From CAYRKQ01 sp964621845 (lineage in GTDB: Bacteria > Patescibacteriota > Saccharimonadia > Saccharimonadales > UBA7683): a stretch of DNA of 10,745 bases. Location: contig CAZUOL010000018.1 of NCBI GenBank assembly GCA_964621845.1, positions 1 through 10,745 on the forward strand, given 5' to 3'. The notes beneath the pieces were generated by a model, which was not told where the DNA came from, did no database searches, and saw only the letters and a program-made list of their open reading frames with translations. Each line of letters starts with the position of its first letter. Position 1 is the stretch's first letter. A program made the translations under genes and the position numbers. Positions 1 through 5,315 of this stretch are shown in pieces.

Positions 1-347
1 TCGAGGCCAAAATAGTGAGCAATTTCATGCCAGAGAGTGTGTTTTATCTGAGCCTTAAACTTTGCTTCATCCCCTGCTGCGTAATAAAACAAGGGGAACT
101 TAAACAATGTTATCTTATCTGGCAGCTGACCCGAGTGTCCACTCCCACGCTGTGTCAGCGGTATGCCTTCATACAGCCCAAAAAGACTCTGATCTGGCTG
201 CAACTTGGCTTTTTTGCGTTGATAGTCGCTAGGCAGGTCATCATAGGTAATCAGCACGTTTTTGAGCCCTGAAACGTATTTTTCGGGCAGCTCGTCGAGC
301 GCCTCGGAAATTAATTGAGCAAATTGTTTATCTGATGGGGGTTGCAC
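1..347 (-). CDS. Zincin-type metallopeptidase family protein (MpgP/PF06262-like), partial at left edge
   Basis: I translated this from the minus strand. It starts at a GTG at 347-345 and is still open at base 1, giving about 116 residues. The end of the visible part reads TLWHEIAHYFGLD: HExxH at residues 107-111 followed by a Gly and an Asp in the extended metzincin-like position, as in the short 'possible zinc metallopeptidase' family (PF06262). Members are usually about 115-130 residues, so probably only the last few residues are missing. There is no signal peptide or membrane segment, so a cytoplasmic protein is inferred. The GTG was chosen because an in-frame TAA lies only a few codons upstream and a good -10 box ends 7 nt before it. 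The ATG at 349 is in another frame and meets a stop after 12 codons. A CIRCE-like operator overlaps the promoter, suggesting heat-shock control by HrcA. The substrate is unknown. Confidence 0.8.
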   Translation of the reverse strand, partial: MQPPSDKQFAQLISEALDELPEKYVSGLKNVLITYDDLPSDYQRKKAKLQPDQSLFGLYEGIPLTQRGSGHSGQLPDKITLFKFPLFYYAAGDEAKFKAQIKHTLWHEIAHYFGL

Positions 348-354
348 ATGTTTA

Positions 355-383
355 AGTATACGCTTAAGTTAGCACTAGCACAA
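355..383 (-). promoter_or_regulatory. Promoter of the metallopeptidase gene, probably leaderless
   Basis: On the minus strand a -35 TTGTGC (378-383) is followed after exactly 17 bp by a -10 TATACT (355-360). The GTG start at 347 lies 8 nt past the -10, so transcription would begin at or one base before the start codon. No Shine-Dalgarno sequence precedes the GTG. The -35 lies inside the CIRCE-like inverted repeat, so a bound repressor would block it. Confidence 0.6.
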
Positions 384-395
384 TGAGAGTGCTAA
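369..395. promoter_or_regulatory. CIRCE-like heat-shock operator (HrcA site)
   Basis: The inverted repeat reads, on the minus strand, TTAGCACTC, 9 bp, TAGTGCTAA. The CIRCE consensus is TTAGCACTC-N9-GAGTGCTAA, so 17 of 18 arm bases and the spacer length match; the only difference is the first base of the right arm. CIRCE is the known binding site of the repressor HrcA, which is inactivated on heat stress. The site sits between two divergent promoters: it covers the -35 of the minus-strand metallopeptidase and ends 8 bp before the -35 of the + strand gene. It could therefore control both. hrcA itself is not in this window. Confidence 0.8.
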
Positions 396-402
396 TCATA
401 CA

Positions 403-431
403 TTGATCATAGCTCGTTTTAATGATATAGT
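403..431 (+). promoter_or_regulatory. Divergent promoter of the small + strand gene, probably leaderless
   Basis: A -35 TTGATC (403-408) and a -10 TATAGT (426-431) are separated by 17 bp. The ATG at 439 lies 8 nt past the -10, so the message would start at or next to its own start codon. The TTG at 403, which would give a longer reading frame, is part of the -35 and is therefore not a start. Confidence 0.55.
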
Positions 432-438
432 ATCTCGA

Positions 439-741
439 ATGCCAGGTTTCAAACGATTCATCACACGTACACCACGCAGCACCGCCTGTGATCTTGATGA
501 CCCTACCATCCTGTTTTTAAAGCAACGACGAGCACACTCTGCGTTAAAATTACGTGAATCAAATCGAATGTCCCCTGAAGAAGCGTATGCAATAACCCAG
601 CGCATGCCACTAGAAGAACTCTGCTGAGCTGACGAACAAATAGCTCATATCGAAGGCCTCACACCCCGAAATTCAGGTCGAAGCAAAGAGGAAATTGCAC
701 GAATACAAGGCAGTCTTGGCTTAAATAGCGAAACCCATTGA
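439..741 (+). pseudogene. Small unknown protein gene interrupted by an in-frame TGA
   Basis: From the leaderless ATG at 439 the frame gives 62 residues and meets TGA at 625-627. It then stays open in the same frame for 37 more codons to a second TGA at 739-741. Both halves look protein-like and helical (MSPEEAYAITQRMPLEEL before the stop, RSKEEIARIQGSLGL after it). This suggests a gene of about 100 residues with one nonsense change (TGG to TGA would be enough) or a base error. A 37-codon open run can also occur by chance, so a genuine 62-aa protein remains possible. I recognise no family. It is not rich in glycine or tryptophan codons in a way that would argue for a TGA-reassigned code, and ileS and nrdJ have no in-frame TGA. 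It is the only + strand gene I accept. The CIRCE-like site upstream suggests stress regulation. Confidence 0.45.
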
Positions 742-781
742 GCTGAGCATTGCTACCTGAGCTCCAGCATGCACGCCGCTG

Positions 782-1054
782 CTAAAGCCTGCCTACAATG
801 CTGCCCACTAATACTATCGCTCCAAGTAGACGTCGAAAGTAGCTCGACCCCTGAAACAGCTCAAGCCAGCTCCATGTAAAAATCGCGCCGAAGGCAATCA
901 AACTAAATATTTGATGAAACACACCGTTCGTAATAAGATGACTAAAAATGGTGGATACCACCCACAACACCAAGGGCGCGTTCGGTGTTTGGTATAAAAC
1001 TACCCTACCCTCTTTGTCTTTATAGCACTTTTCTAAAAATGTTTGCTTACTCAT
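782..1054 (-). CDS. Small hypothetical membrane protein, 90 aa
   Basis: A hydrophilic, charged N-terminus of about 25 residues (MSKQTFLEKCYKDKEGR...) is followed by hydrophobic stretches at roughly 27-42, 46-66 and 73-88, so two or three membrane segments are likely. I do not recognise the family. The ATG lies 4 nt after the ileS stop codon on the same strand, so it is almost certainly co-transcribed with ileS and may be translationally coupled. No enzyme motif is visible and there is no signal-peptidase site. The stop is TAG at 784-782. Only about 40 bp separate its end from the end of the convergent + strand gene, and I see no convincing terminator there. Confidence 0.7.
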   Translation of the reverse strand: MSKQTFLEKCYKDKEGRVVLYQTPNAPLVLWVVSTIFSHLITNGVFHQIFSLIAFGAIFTWSWLELFQGSSYFRRLLGAIVLVGSIVGRL

Positions 1055-1058
1055 GTCG

Positions 1059-3923
1059 CTAGACCTTTTTCAGGGTAACGCGTAGTTCAGAGCCTTCAAC
1101 TTTGGCAGTTGTCTCAAAACCATCTTTCACATCTACTATTTCAGTCGTGAGCGTTTCAGTTTTAATCGTATCCAGATGCTCTTCAATCGCCTTTTTGAGT
1201 TCGGTATCATCAGTATCCAAACTAAGCTTAATTCTATCATCCACTTGCAAATCTGCCTGCTTACGCGCACTTTGGACGTTTCTGACCACTTCACGCATCA
1301 GGCCTTCCCGCTTCAGCGCTGGCGTGATCGTCAGATCTAAGCCAAACTCGCCAATTTTGACCTCTTTCACGTTCAACTCTTCTTTCAGGATTTCGGTAAA
1401 ATCAAATAGTTCGCTGTTTTCAGGGATTGTTACCGAAGCCAACGGCTGCCGGACTTTCAATTGATTTTGAGCACGCAAACTTAAGCCTTCATTCACATAC
1501 TGGCGCAGTCTGGCCATTTCATCGAGCACCAACTCATCGATCTCACCTTCTTGCGGCCAATCAAGAAGATGAACACTTTCACCTCCTACGAGATTCTGGT
1601 GCAACTCCTCGGCTAAAAACGGCGTAAATGGTGCCAGCAGGTAGCTCAAGTGACGCAACACATAATGTAGTGTCCTGTAAGCATCATGCTTGTCACTATC
1701 ATCTTCACTCTTCCAGAAACGGCGCCTACTACGACGGACATACCAGTTGCTGGCATCATCAAGGAACGGTATGATGCCGCTCATAGCATCGGGTAGGTTA
1801 TATTCATCCATATGCTTTGTGACCTGGTTTCGCAATTGACGATAACGTGAAACAATCCAGCGATCAAGAGGATTCTTGAGCGACTCTAGATCCATAGCCT
1901 CCGGCTCATACTCCCAGCCATCGACCTCAGCGTACATCGTGAAGAAATCGTACATATTCCAGATCATACTGAGCTTGGCAGCCACCGTACCCACCTCTTT
2001 GTCATGTAGCGCAAAGTCTTCCCCATTGAGGAGTGGGCTAGAAGCCAGCAAAAAACGTAGGCTGTCAGCTGAGAATTTATCCATGAGTTCGTTTGGATCC
2101 GTGTAGTTTCCGTAACTTTTGCTCATTTTCCGGCCATCATTGCCTGCCACATTGCCAGTGACGATCACATTTTTAAATGAGTTCTCACCAAACAGTGCAA
2201 TGTTCATGGCATGCATGTAATCGAACCAGGCCCGAACCTGGCCGATATATTCAACAATGAAGTCACCCGGGAAGTTGGCTTCAAATTTTTCTTTATTTTC
2301 AAATGGATAGTGGAACTGGGCGAACGGCATCGAACCGGCCTCAAACCAGCTATCCATGACTTTATCAATGCGAGTATATTCTTCTCCATCAATCGTAAAC
2401 TTCACGTCATCGATCCACGGGCGATGATAGTCTTCTAGCTCAACACCGCTTAGCTCTTTGAGCTCAGCGTAACTACCGACTACTTTGACCTTACCACTCT
2501 CTGACTTCCAAACCGGCATCGCTGTGGCCCAGAAACGGTCACGAGAGATATTCCAATCTGGTGCCGACTGCACTGTTTTGGCAAAGCGGCCATTTTTGAC
2601 ATGCTTCGGGAACCAGTTGATCGGCCCGTTTTTCTCTAGCATTTGTTCTCGCTGGCCATCAATATCCATAAACCAGCTTGGGTGTGCCCGATACATAAGC
2701 TTAGTACCACAACGATGGCAATGCGGATAACTATGACGGATATAGTCAATCTTCCAAACAATACCCTGCTCTTTCAAGTCTTTGGCGATTTGCTTATTTA
2801 CTTCCCAGACATTCGCACCTTCCCATTGACTCTCTGTAAAGATGCCGTTTTCATCAAGCGTATGAATGATTGGGATTTTATTTCTTTTTGCTAAATCGAA
2901 ATCTTCTTCGCCATAAGTCGGAGCTATATGGACGATACCAGTTCCAGCCTCTGTTTCAACATAATCAGCATGCCAAACTTTGTGAGCATTTCCACCACGG
3001 TCAACAAATAACGGCTCGTATTCTTGACCTATAAGTTGTGTTGTATCAATTGCCCAGGAGTTTATGTATTGAAGGGGCGATTTTTTTTCATCGATAAAAA
3101 CTTTATTAGCTAGTTCGGCAGCTATTATAAGATTTTCGTGTTCAAATTCATACGCCATGTAATCTACGTTCTCATTGATCGCTATCGCCGTATTTGCAGG
3201 TAAGGTCCATGGCGTGGTGGTCCAAGCCAAAAGGTATGTTGGCTTACTGTTTGGTTGTCCTGGAAGATCGTATGCCTTTAGCTTAAATTTCACGAAAACA
3301 CTCGGGTCGGTGACATCTTGATATGCACCAGCATCCATCGTAACCTCTGCTTTTGAAAGCGGCGTGCCATCGAGCGTGCAGTACATTAAAACCTTTTCGC
3401 CCTCATAGATTTTGCCTTTTTCATACAGCGTCTTAAAGGCCCACCAAATACTTTCCATGTAATCTTTATCCATGGTTTTATAGGCGCCCTTAAAATCTAC
3501 CCATCTACCAATCCGTTCAACATAGTCTTCCCATAAACTACTGGTTTGAACCATGTTTTCGCGAGTCGCTTTTATGTATTTTTCAATGCCGTAATCAAGC
3601 ACCTCTTGGCGCGAATGAATCCCCAACTTCTTCTCGGTAAAGCGTTCTGCCGGTAGGCCGTGGCAGTCCCAACCCCACACACGCTCAACTCGCTTGCCCT
3701 TCATGGTTTGGTAGCGAGGCACAATATCTTTGATGATAGAACTCAGCAACGTACCGTGATGTGGTACGCCAGAAATAAACGGTGGCCCATCGTAGAAAAC
3801 ATAACTGTTCTCTTTTGGGCGCATTTCAATAGATTTTTCAAAAGTTTTATCTTTCTTCCATTGCTCCACCCAGTACTTTTCGTATTCTAATGCTCGCCTT
3901 CTAGTCCCTGCCTTAAATTTCAT
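1059..3923 (-). CDS. ileS: Isoleucyl-tRNA synthetase, eukaryotic-type (IleRS2), 954 aa
   Basis: Class I aminoacyl-tRNA synthetase that charges tRNA-Ile with isoleucine in the cytoplasm. The N-terminal catalytic half has GPPFISGVPHHGTLL (HIGH-motif region, residues 46-60) and GWDCHGLP (84-91). The CP1 editing domain that removes mis-charged valine has WTTTPWTLP (234-242) and GTGIVHIAP...GEED (328-341). CHRCG lies at 402-406 and KMSKS at 599-603. The anticodon-binding domain begins near WYVRRSRRRFWKSE, and the long C-terminal extension is typical of the eukaryote-like branch, which is known for natural mupirocin tolerance. The HIGH motif reads HHGT here, with Thr for the last His. The ATG at 3923 overlaps the upstream gene's TGA (ATGA) and has a purine-rich GGGAG element before it. 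Transcription is probably controlled by the T-box leader upstream. Confidence 0.97.
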   Translation of the reverse strand: MKFKAGTRRRALEYEKYWVEQWKKDKTFEKSIEMRPKENSYVFYDGPPFISGVPHHGTLLSSIIKDIVPRYQTMKGKRVERVWGWDCHGLPAERFTEKKLGIHSRQEVLDYGIEKYIKATRENMVQTSSLWEDYVERIGRWVDFKGAYKTMDKDYMESIWWAFKTLYEKGKIYEGEKVLMYCTLDGTPLSKAEVTMDAGAYQDVTDPSVFVKFKLKAYDLPGQPNSKPTYLLAWTTTPWTLPANTAIAINENVDYMAYEFEHENLIIAAELANKVFIDEKKSPLQYINSWAIDTTQLIGQEYEPLFVDRGGNAHKVWHADYVETEAGTGIVHIAPTYGEEDFDLAKRNKIPIIHTLDENGIFTESQWEGANVWEVNKQIAKDLKEQGIVWKIDYIRHSYPHCHRCGTKLMYRAHPSWFMDIDGQREQMLEKNGPINWFPKHVKNGRFAKTVQSAPDWNISRDRFWATAMPVWKSESGKVKVVGSYAELKELSGVELEDYHRPWIDDVKFTIDGEEYTRIDKVMDSWFEAGSMPFAQFHYPFENKEKFEANFPGDFIVEYIGQVRAWFDYMHAMNIALFGENSFKNVIVTGNVAGNDGRKMSKSYGNYTDPNELMDKFSADSLRFLLASSPLLNGEDFALHDKEVGTVAAKLSMIWNMYDFFTMYAEVDGWEYEPEAMDLESLKNPLDRWIVSRYRQLRNQVTKHMDEYNLPDAMSGIIPFLDDASNWYVRRSRRRFWKSEDDSDKHDAYRTLHYVLRHLSYLLAPFTPFLAEELHQNLVGGESVHLLDWPQEGEIDELVLDEMARLRQYVNEGLSLRAQNQLKVRQPLASVTIPENSELFDFTEILKEELNVKEVKIGEFGLDLTITPALKREGLMREVVRNVQSARKQADLQVDDRIKLSLDTDDTELKKAIEEHLDTIKTETLTTEIVDVKDGFETTAKVEGSELRVTLKKV

Positions 3924-4300
3924 GCCTTTTCTCCCTTGTCTTCAAAATGCACTTTTGTTGTAAATGTATCGCTCGTCATCGATTCGATTTCGTAATCAGG
4001 CGTACCCTGCTTATATACATTTCTGTACATTTTCTCTATTTCTTTATCATTCAGTTTGCAATTGAATTCTTCCCATCCTTCATCTGGTATTTCTAGCGAA
4101 TCTGATGCACCTTTTAATGCCTCACCTATTTTACCAATGTAATAGTCAATTTATTCCACCCCGCTCAGATTGGCCCCAAGGCCAAGTAAGTTTTCCTCTG
4201 GATACTTCTGGCGCATTTCATGCCAAAAACTTGTCAGCTCAGCAATCTGGCTATAATTCTCGTCAACCTTTACAGTACGTTTCTGACCAAAGAACGTCAT
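3920..4300 (-). pseudogene. GyrI-like/effector-binding-domain protein, broken by an in-frame TAA
   Basis: The minus-strand frame from ATG 4300 gives MTFFGQKRTVKVDENYSQ and continues for 127 codons to a TGA at 3922-3920 that overlaps the ileS ATG by 4 nt. A TAA at codon 50 (4153-4151) splits it, which is why no single long ORF is visible. Both sides match one fold: the part after the stop has DYYIGKI, then LEIPDEGWEEFNC, then YRNVYKQGTPDYEIE. This is the order seen in GyrI-like small-molecule-binding (AraC effector-binding) domains. The intact protein would be 126 residues, a stand-alone domain without a DNA-binding region. A weak ribosome site (GAAAGG) precedes the ATG. One base change (TAA from TAC) explains the break, so it is either a recent nonsense mutation or a sequence error. 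It is the first gene after the T-box leader and coupled to ileS. Ligand and role are unknown. Confidence 0.7.
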
Positions 4301-4314
4301 ACTTGCCTTTCGTG

Positions 4315-4391
4315 AAATAAAAAATCACTGCTTTTGTTTGCCAGAATCCGTTTGAACGGATGGTACCATCTGGCTTCCAAAAGAAGTGATT
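4315..4391 (-). terminator. Intrinsic terminator enclosing the T-box antiterminator
   Basis: On the minus strand AATCACTTCTTTTG (4391-4378) pairs with CAAAAGCAGTGATT (4336-4323), 13 of 14 bases, followed directly by TTTTATTT. The arms lie outside the antiterminator, so the two structures are nested rather than overlapping. The 5' arm also overlaps a competing stem-III hairpin AAAAGAA/TTCTTTT, which gives a possible switch between the two states. Confidence 0.7.
4340..4374 (-). promoter_or_regulatory. T-box antiterminator with TGGTACC bulge
   Basis: Read on the minus strand: GCCAGA (4374-4369), bulge TGGTACC (4368-4362), ATCCGTT (4361-4355), a 2-nt loop, AACGGAT (4352-4346), TCTGGC (4345-4340). 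The lower helix is 6 bp and the upper 6-7 bp. The 3' strand is continuous and the 7 unpaired bases are all on the 5' side. This is the canonical T-box antiterminator shape, and TGGNACC is its conserved core. UGGU can pair with the ACCA end of a tRNA with A73, as tRNA-Ile has. Confidence 0.85.
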
Positions 4392-4533
4392 CTTTTAGCG
4401 CTTACTTGCTGCTATTACGGGCTTACCCGGCAAGTTCTACTTTCTTACGATTTCTTCTTGCTCCTCGCAGTTGATAGCTGCTTATTGTTTACACAAACGG
4501 ATTACTTAACATACTACTGCTTAACAGATAGAA

Positions 4534-4908
4534 TTACAAGTCTTCCTGTCTATTGTAAGCTTCTTTTTCATATTTGTTATTCTTATAACCAAAACGGGTT
4601 GTTTCAAACGCGTAGAGAATCGGCTGCAACAGTGGAGTTCTGACAGCCTGATCTACGTGAATTAGTTCATGTTGAAGATCATGTGGATCTAGCGCCTTGC
4701 CCAATAATATCACTTGCCCTATTGTAACTGCTCTCACGTTTTTGTAGCCAGGTAGTACCTTTGCCCACCACAGCGATCCCACCGTAAACACAATTGCGCC
4801 CCTTTTTTTGTGAACGTGTATGTTTCTAGGTATAGAGACGACCGCCAAAGCTGTGCCATAAAGGCTCCAGGGTAGGTTGAGCATCGATGCTATAGCTATT
4901 CTGAACAT
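4534..4908 (-). CDS. Membrane-anchored zincin-like protein with HELIH motif, 124 aa
   Basis: The N-terminus has a hydrophobic stretch at about 4-25 that could be a membrane anchor or uncleaved signal. A beta-rich middle follows, then LQHELIHVDQ with HExxH at residues 80-84. Downstream is an aromatic helix and NNKYEKEAYNRQ near 110-121, where Glu 114 or 116 could be the third metal ligand. This layout (HE.xHVxQ, about 30 residues, then NxYExEA) is seen in uncharacterised small zincin-like proteins and resembles DUF4157-type domains. A proteolytic role is inferred from the motif only. It starts one base after the stop of the thioredoxin-fold gene, so the two form an operon. The TAA at 4536-4534 is followed by the ileS T-box leader. 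Confidence 0.75.
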   Translation of the reverse strand: MFRIAIASMLNLPWSLYGTALAVVSIPRNIHVHKKRGAIVFTVGSLWWAKVLPGYKNVRAVTIGQVILLGKALDPHDLQHELIHVDQAVRTPLLQPILYAFETTRFGYKNNKYEKEAYNRQEDL

Positions 4909-4909
4909 C

Positions 4910-5173
4910 TTACTGAGTATAGTAACTTAGCTCAGAGATAGTGGGCCATTTTTCTAACTCTGTCCATGATTGCAAATAACCGCCGTCATTCTCAGTTGCC
5001 AGGATTGCCGGAAACTGCAGAATATCATGCACTTTTGCAAGCGCTACGGCCTCCGGCTTACGCGAATCGAGTAGCTCTAACTTTTTACCAGTCTGCATTT
5101 CAAATTCGCGCACATATTGTTGCACTGGTGTATCAGTTTCGCTGTCCGGCTCATAAAGAATAACCACTTTCAT
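4910..5173 (-). CDS. Thioredoxin/glutaredoxin-fold protein without CxxC, 87 aa
   Basis: The sequence begins MKVVILYEPDSETDTPVQQY, a first beta strand and helix of a thioredoxin-like fold. KKLELLDSRKPEAVALAKVHDI then gives the second strand and helix. ILQFPAILATENDG has the cis-proline (FP) and beta hairpin, and the end is WPTISELSYYTQ. The active-site CxxC of true redoxins is absent; there is no cysteine at all, so disulfide exchange is unlikely. Redox-dead small Trx-like proteins of this look occur in Patescibacteria, and their role is not known to me. I chose the ATG at 5173 rather than the upstream ATG at 5194, because an extended -10 box lies between them and places the transcript start at 5173. 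It is co-transcribed with the HELIH gene. Confidence 0.75.
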   Translation of the reverse strand: MKVVILYEPDSETDTPVQQYVREFEMQTGKKLELLDSRKPEAVALAKVHDILQFPAILATENDGGYLQSWTELEKWPTISELSYYTQ

Positions 5174-5179
5174 GCTTCC

Positions 5180-5188
5180 AGTATACCA
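5180..5188 (-). promoter_or_regulatory. Extended -10 promoter of the Trx-like/HELIH operon, leaderless
   Basis: The minus strand reads TGGTATACT, an extended -10 (TGn before TATACT at 5185-5180). The ATG at 5173 is 7 nt downstream, so the message is expected to be leaderless. No good -35 is visible, which is normal for extended -10 promoters. Confidence 0.55.
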
Positions 5189-5212
5189 TCTCAACCAACC
5201 CTACCCATACCA

Positions 5213-5241
5213 GGTGCGCCAAGGACGGACCCTGGCGCACC
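5213..5241. repeat. GC-rich inverted repeat between nrdJ and the Trx-like operon
   Basis: GGTGCGCCA (5213-5221) and TGGCGCACC (5233-5241) form a perfect 9-bp stem with an 11-nt loop. Neither side has a T-run, so it is not a standard intrinsic terminator. It lies after the nrdJ terminator and about 25 bp upstream of the extended -10 box of the next operon, a position suited to an operator or an insulating structure. Confidence 0.55.
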
Positions 5242-5264
5242 TTCCCATAGCGATCAGGTCGGTA

Positions 5265-5293
5265 TAAAAAAGAGGAGCCGACGACTCCTCTTT
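5265..5293 (-). terminator. Intrinsic terminator of nrdJ
   Basis: On the minus strand AAAGAGGAG (5293-5285) pairs perfectly with CTCCTCTTT (5277-5269) around a 7-nt loop, followed by a T-run ending TTTATA. A second hairpin, AAAGATCT/AGATCTTT (5317-5294), overlaps the nrdJ stop codon just before it. Confidence 0.88.
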
Positions 5294-5315
5294 AAAGATC
5301 TATCTTGTCAGATCT

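Larger units (their letters stand above)
4315..4520 (-). promoter_or_regulatory. T-box riboswitch leader of the ileS operon, probably tRNA-Ile-sensing
   Basis: This untranslated minus-strand leader lies between the stop of the HExxH gene (4534) and the ATG at 4300. In transcript order I see a candidate stem I: lower helix GCAGU (4520-4516) with ACUGC (4471-4467), AGUA on its 5' side and AUC followed by A on its 3' side. That is the arrangement of the specifier loop in classical T-boxes, and AUC is an isoleucine codon. Next is a hairpin ACUUGC/GCAAGU enclosing CGGG/CCCG, then a stem-III-like AAAAGAA/TTCTTTT, then the antiterminator and terminator (separate entries). T-box leaders bind uncharged tRNA and then let synthetase genes be transcribed; the downstream ileS fits. 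Stem I is short and lacks a recognisable distal loop, and its upper helix is unclear. A weak promoter (ATAACA, 17 bp, TACAAT at 4557-4552) could lie in the end of the upstream gene. Confidence 0.75.

Noticed and set aside
403..741. TGA reassigned to an amino acid (as in Gracilibacteria/SR1)
   Set aside because: ftsZ ends in TGA at the expected place and the large genes contain no in-frame TGA.
741..781. Terminator between the convergent genes (GAGCT...AGCTC)
   Set aside because: Only 5 bp pair across a long loop and there is no T-run.
1102..1464. Open + strand frame of 120 codons opposite ileS
   Set aside because: It is a serine-rich shadow of the ileS reading frame with no start signal.
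4386..4643. Open + strand frame of 85 codons over the leader region
   Set aside because: It is antisense to the T-box leader and the end of the HELIH gene, cysteine/leucine/tyrosine-rich, and has no recognisable promoter or ribosome site.
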